From the NCBI GenBank assembly GCA_026983685.1, contig JALSTO010000013.1, positions 1-5,307 of the forward strand: DNA of 5,307 nt. The letters run 5' to 3'. Under the pieces are notes generated by a model. That model was not told where the DNA came from. It searched no databases and saw only the letters and a list, made by a program, of their open reading frames with translations. Source of the DNA: Aquificaceae bacterium. Its GTDB lineage: Bacteria > Aquificota > Aquificia > Aquificales > Aquificaceae. The number at the start of each line of letters is the position of its first letter. The stretch's first letter is position 1. Below, in pieces: positions 1-5,307 of the stretch. The translations under genes and the position numbers were made by a program.

Positions 1-1804
1 CGAACCTGAGCGCCCTCAGTATCCTGACTGGATCCTCTATAAAGCTTACGGGGTGGAGAACCCTCACTATCTTGTCTTTAAGGTCCCTTATACCGCCGAA
101 GTAATCAATAAGGGTTCCGAAGTCATTCGGATTCACAGACACAGCCATTGCGTTGATTGTGAAGTCTCTTCTCACGAGGTCCTCTTTCAGAGAAGCTCTT
201 TCCACCTTCGGATAAGCTCCCGGTCTCGGATAGGTCTCCCTCCTCGCGGTCGCGAACTCAAGCTTAAGAGCACCAACCTTGACGTGAGCTGTCCCGAACT
301 CCGGGAAGGAATGCACCCTTACCCCATGGTGCTTTGCGAGCTCTTCAGCTACCGCTATGGCATCACCTTCAACAACGATGTCAAGGTCCCAAACCTCTTT
401 ACCCAGAAGCATATCCCTCACAACACCCCCCACAATGTAGGCACGGTAGCCCAAACCCTCAGCTATCTCTCCTATCTCCCTGCATATGGGCTCTATGTTC
501 CCGGGAATTCGGATGTTTCTCTGGAAGGCTTTGAGCCCCCCCAGGTCCTCCTTCATCCTGTGAAGGATGTCAAGTCTCGTGACGACTCCGACAACCGTTC
601 CGTTTTCAACAACGGGTATCAGTTTCTGACCGAACTTGGTAAGCACCTCCTCAGCCTCCCACACAGGTGAATCGGGGGAGAGTGTGGTGAAGTCTTTGCT
701 GACAAATTCCCCAACGGGCTCGTCGGGATAGAGTTTGGAGAGCTTGAGAAGAGCCTTCTTGGACACTATCCCTATCAGATTGCCCTCCCTATCTATAACC
801 GGTGCGTTAGCAAACCCTCTTTCGGAAAGCTCCATAAGGGCATCTCTTACCGACAGATGCTCGGAGAGGAGGAAGGGAGGAGAGCTCATTATGTCCCCTA
901 CCCTAAGCCTCGGAGGTTTTATCCCCTTTAGATAGCCTATGAGGAGGTTCTTAATCCTTTCAGCGGAAACATTCTCAAGCTTCGTTGCACCTGCTTCCGG
1001 ATGTCCGCCCCCTCCGAATTGAGAGAGTATCTTCCCCGCATCTATATCCTTAGTCTGGGACCTTCCGAAGACGTAGGTCTTGTTCTGAGCCTCTATTATT
1101 ACGAAAAAAGCGTCAGCTTCCTTCAGGTCCTTTATCTCATAGAGGAGAGAATTTATGTCCGGCTCGTACCTTTCAAGAACCGCTGTCGCGATAACTATCT
1201 CTCTGTCATCAAGATAGAGCTTTTCTATTGAGGAAAGGATCCTCCTAACTATCTCTATCTGCTCCTTCGTGAAGGACTCCAACATATATCTCCTTATGAG
1301 CTTCAGATCCGCTCCCTTTGACAGAAGCCAGGAAACAGCTCTCAGGTCTCTCTCTGTCGTCCCCTCGTAGGTGAAGTTACCCGTATCTTCGTATATACCG
1401 AGGGCTATAACGGTCGCCTCCTCTGGGCTGAGGTCGGCGTCTCTGTGCATCAGCTCTTCAACCACGAGAGTTGTCGTTGCCCCAACCCTATCAACCCTAC
1501 CCTCATACTCCTCTATATCTCCCGTGGGATGGTGGTCATAGACTATCACCTTTTCCACCCTATCCTTTGGAACCTCCTCTGGAAAGTACCTTGTGTCGGT
1601 TAGCACGAGAACGAACCTCTCTGGGTACCTATCGCTTACCCTGAAGAGGTGTTTGAAGTCTCTGAACACAAGCCCGGCTCTCTTGGAAAGGTATCTCGGG
1701 TTCAGGAGGCAGGAGTCTGGGAAGAGTTTCTGAACCCCTAAGGCGGAAGAAAGGGCATCAAGGTCCGCTCCCTCCGTAAGGACTATAAGTTTAGAACATT
1801 CCAC
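1..1804 (-). CDS. DHH/CBS-domain tRNA nucleotidyltransferase (CC- or A-adding type), C-terminus beyond window
   Basis: Multidomain protein, 601 complete codons visible. Residues 1-170 form a DHH phosphoesterase domain: D14 and D16 of motif I, D70, the D90-H91-H92 signature and D140 in GIYEDTGNF. A DHHA1 domain follows with FGGGGHPEAGAT (263-274). Two CBS domains occupy about 300-356 and 361-415. The class II nucleotidyltransferase head begins near 435: VGGVVRD (458-464), catalytic DLD (473-475), RRDFTINAMA (545-554) and RILRALRF near the left edge. The head transfers CMP and/or AMP to tRNA 3' ends in the cytoplasm; the DHH part would be a Mn-dependent phosphodiesterase and CBS domains usually bind adenylates. 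The family splits CCA addition between two enzymes in Aquifex; I cannot tell which activity this one has. GTG 1804 is the only plausible start: an in-frame TAG lies ten codons upstream. No clear ribosome site precedes it, so coupling to the gene 10 nt upstream is likely. The motif I histidine is replaced by Thr10. Confidence 0.9.
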   Translation of the reverse strand, partial: MECSKLIVLTEGADLDALSSALGVQKLFPDSCLLNPRYLSKRAGLVFRDFKHLFRVSDRYPERFVLVLTDTRYFPEEVPKDRVEKVIVYDHHPTGDIEEYEGRVDRVGATTTLVVEELMHRDADLSPEEATVIALGIYEDTGNFTYEGTTERDLRAVSWLLSKGADLKLIRRYMLESFTKEQIEIVRRILSSIEKLYLDDREIVIATAVLERYEPDINSLLYEIKDLKEADAFFVIIEAQNKTYVFGRSQTKDIDAGKILSQFGGGGHPEAGATKLENVSAERIKNLLIGYLKGIKPPRLRVGDIMSSPPFLLSEHLSVRDALMELSERGFANAPVIDREGNLIGIVSKKALLKLSKLYPDEPVGEFVSKDFTTLSPDSPVWEAEEVLTKFGQKLIPVVENGTVVGVVTRLDILHRMKEDLGGLKAFQRNIRIPGNIEPICREIGEIAEGLGYRAYIVGGVVRDMLLGKEVWDLDIVVEGDAIAVAEELAKHHGVRVHSFPEFGTAHVKVGALKLEFATARRETYPRPGAYPKVERASLKEDLVRRDFTINAMAVSVNPNDFGTLIDYFGGIRDLKDKIVRVLHPVSFIEDPVRILRALRF

Positions 1805-1814
1805 AGTAATAAAT

Positions 1815-2174
1815 TTAAACCCTAACCGCTAAACCTCTCGCTTTTATTCTCGTATGTGTGCCGAGGTCCTCCCTTTCAAGGGTAAGCTCAAGTATGGCGT
1901 TTGCTCCCTTCTTTCTCGCCCTATCTACGAGCTTTTCAACCACCTCCTCCTCTGCAAGAGCTGAGTACACCTCACCTTCCTTGGGGAAGACAACACTGCT
2001 CTCTACATAACCGAAGATGCGCTTCACCTCGTAGCCGGGAACGGTTTTTGAGTAGGTGACTATGAGGTTTTCCTCCTCCTTCAGAGCGGAAGGTCCGGAT
2101 TCGGAGCGATTCCTCAGGATGGAGGCGGTCACAAAGACAACGAGAAAGAGCACCAGCGAAGCTTCAAACCACAT
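1815..2174 (-). CDS. Membrane-anchored YbjQ/UPF0145-like protein
   Basis: A 119-residue protein with one hydrophobic segment at residues 6-20, followed by RNR. By the positive-inside rule this puts the C-terminal domain on the cytoplasmic side. Residues about 36-119 resemble the YbjQ (PF01906, formerly DUF74/UPF0145) fold: an opening VPGYEVKRIFGYV (45-57), a central helix with KKGANAILEL (88-97), and a closing KARGLAVRV (111-119) matching the family's usual A.GTAV.V ending. Family members are about 100-110 residues, generally soluble, and of unproven biochemical role; a heavy-metal-binding label is tentative, and this copy has no cysteine or distinctive metal cluster. The start is firm: GGAGG at 2182-2186 is 7 nt before the ATG. 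It is the first gene of the leftward unit, and its TAA lies 10 nt before the GTG of the nucleotidyltransferase. The family call rests on motif resemblance only. Confidence 0.78.
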   Translation of the reverse strand: MWFEASLVLFLVVFVTASILRNRSESGPSALKEEENLIVTYSKTVPGYEVKRIFGYVESSVVFPKEGEVYSALAEEEVVEKLVDRARKKGANAILELTLEREDLGTHTRIKARGLAVRV

Positions 2175-2188
2175 CCTTCCTCCTCCCC
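2175..2188 (-). promoter_or_regulatory. Ribosome binding site of the YbjQ-like gene
   Basis: Read on the minus strand the sequence is GGGGAGGAGGAAGG followed directly by ATG. The GGAGG core lies 7 nt from the start, the same spacing as for glnB, glnA and amtB. It fixes the start at 2174. Confidence 0.85.
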
Positions 2189-2209
2189 ACTTATATGATT
2201 TCTGTAAAT

Positions 2210-2238
2210 ATTATAACCTGGTGAATCTGGAAAGAAAA
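2210..2238 (-). promoter_or_regulatory. Sigma-70-type promoter of the leftward unit
   Basis: The minus strand carries a perfect -10 hexamer TATAAT at 2215-2210. At 17-bp spacing the -35 position (2238-2233) reads TTTTCT, a poor match to TTGACA, so the promoter may need an activator or rely on the -10. The start point would be near 2203, leaving a leader of about 29 nt before ATG 2174. The 16-bp dyad at 2240-2255 abuts the -35 region. Confidence 0.6.
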
Positions 2239-2239
2239 G

Positions 2240-2255
2240 TGTTAACATCTTAACA
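2240..2255. promoter_or_regulatory. Putative activator site 1 (TGT-N10-ACA dyad)
   Basis: TGTTAACATCTTAACA is a perfect inverted repeat with 6-bp arms and a 4-bp spacer. It also fits TGT-N10-ACA, the known upstream site of NifA-type sigma-54 activators. Its centre is about 121 bp upstream of the start predicted from the -24/-12 promoter, the usual distance for enhancers bound by NtrC/NifA-type proteins. The binding protein is inferred, not shown. Confidence 0.55.
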
Positions 2256-2259
2256 ATTT

Positions 2260-2275
2260 TGTAAACATTTTTACC
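2260..2275. promoter_or_regulatory. Putative activator site 2, tandem copy of site 1
   Basis: TGTAAACATTTTTACC matches site 1 at 12 of 16 positions and contains its own GTAAA/TTTAC inverted repeat (2261-2274). It starts exactly 20 bp after site 1, about two helical turns, so both would lie on the same DNA face. Its centre is at about -101 from the predicted glnB start. TGT-N10-ACC departs from TGT-N10-ACA at one base, so this may be the weaker site. Confidence 0.5.
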
Positions 2276-2278
2276 TAA

Positions 2279-2722
<444 letters not shown>

Positions 2723-2730
2723 AAATTTTA

Positions 2731-2740
2731 TAAGGAGGTG
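2731..2740 (+). promoter_or_regulatory. Ribosome binding site of glnA
   Basis: TAAGGAGGTG in the 23-nt glnB-glnA gap is close to the full anti-16S complement, with GGAGG 7 nt before ATG 2746. This is a strong site, suitable for an abundant enzyme. No terminator or promoter is seen in the gap. Confidence 0.88.
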
Positions 2741-2745
2741 CAGGC

Positions 2746-4155
2746 ATGCCTAAGTATTCCCCTCAGGAAGTGCTAAGCCTGATTGAACAGGAAGGGGTCC
2801 AGTACGTGGACCTGAGGTTCTCAGACCCCTTTGGCCAGTGGCAACATCTCACCATACCTGCCTACGAGCTCTCGGAAGACACCTTTGAAAACGGCAGAGG
2901 GTTTGACGGCTCATCCATAAGGGGCTGGCAGACCATAAACGAGTCCGACATGCTCGCCAAACCTGATCCGAACACCGCCTTCATAGACCCCTTTATAGAA
3001 CCCAAGACCCTCGTGATGATATGTGACATCTACGACCCCGTCACGGGTGAGAGGTACGGAAGGGACACCAGATACATCGCCCAGAAGGCTGAGCAGTATC
3101 TAAAGCAGACCGGCATAGGCGATACAGCCTACTTCGGTCCAGAGGCTGAGTTCTTCATCCTTGACTCCGTTGAGTTCGGGAACTCAGCAAACTACTCCTT
3201 CTGGAGAGTGGACTCTGAAGAGGGTTGGTGGAACAGAGAGATAACCTCAACAGGATACAAGATACCCCACAAGAGGGGTTACTTCCCCGCACCACCCCTT
3301 GACAAGACGATGGACCTGAGGAACGAGATGGTGACCATACTCTCAGAACTCGGGATAACCGTTGAGCTCCACCACCACGAGGTCGCGACCGCTGGACAGG
3401 CTGAGATAGATATAAGGTACGATTCCCTCGTGAACCAGGGAGACAAGCTCTTCCTCTACAAGTACATAGTCAGGAACGTTGCGGCAAAGCATGGTAAGTA
3501 CGCAACCTTCATGGCAAAGGTCCTGCCCAACGACAACGGTTCGGGAATGCATACCCACTTCTCCATATGGAAGAACGGCGAACCCACCTTCGCTGGCTCG
3601 GGCTACGCTGGGCTTTCTGAAACAGCTCTGTACGCCATAGGTGGGATACTCAAACACGCAAGGGCGATAGTAGCCTTCACCAACCCGACCATCAACTCCT
3701 ACCACAGGCTCGTTCCTGGTTTTGAGGCTCCTGTAAGGCTCGCCTACTCCGCCAGAAACAGGTCCGCGGCAATAAGGATTCCCATGTACTCTCAGTCTCC
3801 CAAGGCAAAGAGGATAGAAGTAAGGTTCCCAGACGCTACCTCCAACCCCTACCTTGCCTTCAGCGCCATACTCATGGCTGCGATCGATGGAATTGAGAAC
3901 AAGATAGATCCGGGAGAGCCCTTTGATAAGGACATCTACTCTCTGCCCCCAGAGGAGCTTGAGGGTATTCCCCAGCTTCCCGGCTCCCTTGAGGAAGCCC
4001 TCAACGAGCTTGAAAAGGACTACGAGTTCCTTCTCAAGGGTGGCGTCTTCACGGAGGAGGTTCTCCAGCTCTGGATTGAGACCAAGAGGGCTGAGATAGA
4101 CGAGCTTAGGTTCACTCCTCACCCGAAGGAGTTTGAGCTCTACTTTGATATCTAA
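2746..4155 (+). CDS. glnA: Glutamine synthetase, type I-beta
   Basis: A 469-residue enzyme of full GSI length, forming a cytoplasmic dodecamer that makes glutamine from glutamate, NH4+ and ATP. The N-terminal beta-grasp domain carries GRGFDGSS (50-57) with D54, the ammonium-site aspartate. The catalytic domain shows E133 and E135 in [11 protein letters not shown]212 in [14 protein letters not shown] with E220, [10 protein letters not shown] (264-273) with metal-ligand H269, the flap E327 in PGFEAPVR, the arginines of [10 protein letters not shown] (337-346), and R356/E358/R360. The roughly 25-residue insertion near 145-185 and Y398 in DIYSLPPEE mark the I-beta class, in which this tyrosine is adenylylated by GlnE. 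GlnE is not in the window, so that control is inferred. The gene lies 23 nt after glnB and probably depends on the same sigma-54 promoter. No frameshift or missing catalytic residue was found. Confidence 0.98.
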   Translation: MPKYSPQEVLSLIEQEGVQYVDLRFSDPFGQWQHLTIPAYELSEDTFENGRGFDGSSIRGWQTINESDMLAKPDPNTAFIDPFIEPKTLVMICDIYDPVTGERYGRDTRYIAQKAEQYLKQTGIGDTAYFGPEAEFFILDSVEFGNSANYSFWRVDSEEGWWNREITSTGYKIPHKRGYFPAPPLDKTMDLRNEMVTILSELGITVELHHHEVATAGQAEIDIRYDSLVNQGDKLFLYKYIVRNVAAKHGKYATFMAKVLPNDNGSGMHTHFSIWKNGEPTFAGSGYAGLSETALYAIGGILKHARAIVAFTNPTINSYHRLVPGFEAPVRLAYSARNRSAAIRIPMYSQSPKAKRIEVRFPDATSNPYLAFSAILMAAIDGIENKIDPGEPFDKDIYSLPPEELEGIPQLPGSLEEALNELEKDYEFLLKGGVFTEEVLQLWIETKRAEIDELRFTPHPKEFELYFDI

Positions 4156-4165
4156 GTTTTAAAGC

Positions 4166-4184
4166 ACCTCGCCTCCGGCGGGGT
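4166..4184 (+). other. Hairpin in the glnA-amtB gap, possible attenuator
   Basis: ACCTCGCC (4166-4173) and GGCGGGGT (4177-4184) form an 8-bp stem with one G-U pair and a UCC loop, starting 10 nt after the glnA stop. The following bases (CATTTCAATAAAC) contain no real U-run, so it is not a typical intrinsic terminator. It may reduce read-through into amtB, protect the glnB-glnA mRNA 3' end, or mark a processing site. CCTCC at 4172-4176 is also complementary to the amtB GGAGG. Confidence 0.5.
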
Positions 4185-4197
4185 CATTTCAATAAAC

Positions 4198-4204
4198 AGG
4201 AGGG
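4198..4204 (+). promoter_or_regulatory. Ribosome binding site of amtB
   Basis: AGGAGGG lies 7 nt before ATG 4212 and supports that start, which also gives a proper N-terminal signal peptide. GGAGG at 4199-4203 could pair with CCTCC at 4172-4176 in an alternative fold. Confidence 0.8.
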
Positions 4205-4211
4205 AAAAGAG

Positions 4212-5307
4212 ATGAGGCGCGCACCGCTTTGGGCTATTTTGCCCTTACTTTTGGCAGTTCCGTCCTTTGCAGGAGAGGCTAAGCTTGACACAGGCAACAC
4301 AGCTTGGATGCTCACAGCTTCCGCACTCGTTGTCTTCATGACAATACCCGGTCTCGCCCTCTTTTACGGAGGGCTGGACAAGACTAAGAGCATCCTCAAC
4401 ACTATAGCCATGTCCTTTGTAGCCTTCTCCATAGTGAGCATAACCTGGCTCGCTGTTGGCTACTCAATCGCCTACGGAGACGATATAGGCAAGTTTATGG
4501 GAAGTCCCTTTCAGTACTTCTTTGCCAAAGGTATAACGGGGATCAACGCGGACACAGGCTACCCCGCTCTTCTTGATGTGATGTTCCAGCTTACCTTTGC
4601 CACTATCACGACAGCCCTCGTGAGCGGTTCTCTCGTCGGGAGGATGAAGTTCTCCGCTTGGATAATCTTCTGTATCCTGTGGAGCATAATAGTCTATCCT
4701 CCCATAGCCCACTGGGTCTGGGGCGGAGGCTTCCTGAGCGACCACGGAGCTCTTGACTTTGCTGGAGGAACTGTCGTCCACATAAATGCTGGCATAGCGG
4801 GTCTTGTGGGAGCCCTCATCCTTGGGAAGAGAAAGGAGCCCCAGCTCATACCGAACAATGTGCCCCTCGTAGCACTCGGTGCAGGTATCCTGTGGTTCGG
4901 ATGGTTCGGCTTCAACGCGGGTTCAGCCCTCGCGGCAGATGGAGTTGCTGTCTATGCCATGCTGAACACCACTATCGCTACCTCCGCAGCAGCTCTTGCT
5001 TGGATGTTTACAGAGTGGCTGTCCGCCGGGAAGCCCACCGTCGTGGGAATATCCTCGGGAATAATAGCAGGGCTCGTTGCCATAACCCCCGCTGCGGGCT
5101 TTGTGAACCCGGTGGGAGCTATATTCGTAGGGGCTATCGCTTCTGTCTTCGCCTACTTTGCGGTCTCCAAGCTCAAGCCAGCTCTCGGATACGACGATGC
5201 CCTTGATGTTTTCGGGATACACGGCGTAGCTGGTATAATCGGAGCCATCCTCACGGGAGTTTTTGCAGACCCGGCGGTGAACGGCAGTGCAGGACTCCTC
5301 TACGGAA
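4212..5307 (+). CDS. amtB: Ammonium channel (Amt/AmtB), C-terminus beyond window
   Basis: The first 365 residues of an inner-membrane trimeric channel that conducts ammonium inward. A signal peptide (MRRA, hydrophobic core, SFA before G21) is expected, as in E. coli AmtB. Conserved positions are F129 (Phe gate, FQLTFATITT), W170 in VWGGG, D182 in LDFAGGTVVHINAG (ammonium-binding Asp), the pore twin histidines H190 and H337 (DVFGIHGVAG), and F234 and S238 in WFGFNAGSA. Most of the usual eleven membrane helices are inside the window. The end of the last one and the cytosolic tail, which binds PII in this family, are cut off, so the link to GlnB cannot be examined. It lies 56 nt after glnA, separated by a hairpin, and is probably the third gene of the sigma-54 operon. 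No break is seen in the visible part. Confidence 0.96.
   Translation, partial: MRRAPLWAILPLLLAVPSFAGEAKLDTGNTAWMLTASALVVFMTIPGLALFYGGLDKTKSILNTIAMSFVAFSIVSITWLAVGYSIAYGDDIGKFMGSPFQYFFAKGITGINADTGYPALLDVMFQLTFATITTALVSGSLVGRMKFSAWIIFCILWSIIVYPPIAHWVWGGGFLSDHGALDFAGGTVVHINAGIAGLVGALILGKRKEPQLIPNNVPLVALGAGILWFGWFGFNAGSALAADGVAVYAMLNTTIATSAAALAWMFTEWLSAGKPTVVGISSGIIAGLVAITPAAGFVNPVGAIFVGAIASVFAYFAVSKLKPALGYDDALDVFGIHGVAGIIGAILTGVFADPAVNGSAGLLYG

Noticed and set aside
53..1231. Plus-strand open frames at 53-670, 334-534, 735-935 and 1001-1231
   Set aside because: All lie opposite the continuous minus-strand DHH-CBS-nucleotidyltransferase frame, whose conserved motifs run through these positions. 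Their translations show no domain character.
2056..2253. Plus-strand open frame overlapping the YbjQ-like gene and the control region
   Set aside because: Antisense to a supported gene, covers the minus-strand promoter, lacks a ribosome site and looks like no protein family.
3343..4122. Minus-strand 259-residue open frame over glnA
   Set aside because: Long but antisense to an intact glutamine synthetase. Such frames are common opposite biased coding sequence; no domain and no ribosome site seen.
4166..4190. Rho-independent terminator after glnA
   Set aside because: The stem is suitable but the downstream bases lack a U-tract, so it is recorded as a hairpin or possible attenuator only.
4464..5222. 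Open frames at 4464-4781, 4694-4915 and 4923-5222 (minus) and 4892-5206 (plus, other frame)
   Set aside because: All overlap amtB, whose frame is open throughout and carries all the expected pore residues.

Overview
The window looks like chromosomal DNA from a thermophilic bacterium of the Aquificales (Aquifex/Hydrogenobacter/Thermocrinis type). The reasons are protein character (Lys/Glu/Arg/Val-rich), Arg written almost only as AGG/AGA and Ile often as ATA, strong GGAGG ribosome sites spaced 7 nt from the start, and PII, GlnA and Amt sequences that resemble those I remember from Aquifex. The genus cannot be fixed without a database search. The window is almost fully coding. The longest stretch without a gene is the 209-nt divergent control region at 2175-2383.

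Left half, minus strand: a two-gene unit reads leftward from about 2203. First is a 119-residue membrane-anchored protein with a YbjQ/UPF0145-like domain (2174-1815). Ten nucleotides later comes a large multidomain protein that starts with GTG at 1804 and runs off the left edge: DHH/DHHA1 phosphoesterase, two CBS domains, then a class II tRNA nucleotidyltransferase/poly(A) polymerase head. It is probably one of the split CC-adding or A-adding enzymes known in Aquifex.

Right half, plus strand: a nitrogen-assimilation operon, glnB (PII signal protein, 2384-2722), glnA (type I-beta glutamine synthetase, 2746-4155) and amtB (ammonium channel, 4212 to the right edge, incomplete). GS fixes ammonium into glutamine, AmtB admits ammonium, and PII typically senses 2-oxoglutarate/ATP/ADP and adjusts the other two. 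The PII T-loop tyrosine and the GS adenylylation tyrosine are both present.

Between the halves is the most informative non-coding DNA. A near-consensus sigma-54 (-24/-12) promoter lies directly before glnB and predicts a leader of only about 15 nt. Upstream, in the usual enhancer range, are two similar 16-bp dyads 20 bp apart; the first is a perfect TGT-N10-ACA element. A nested pair of dyads sits between them and the promoter. A perfect TATAAT on the opposite strand serves the leftward unit, so the two units probably share this control region. A hairpin lies between glnA and amtB.

No mobile element, CRISPR array, RNA gene or clearly new defence-type system is visible. The unusual points are regulatory architecture and domain details of the leftward genes.
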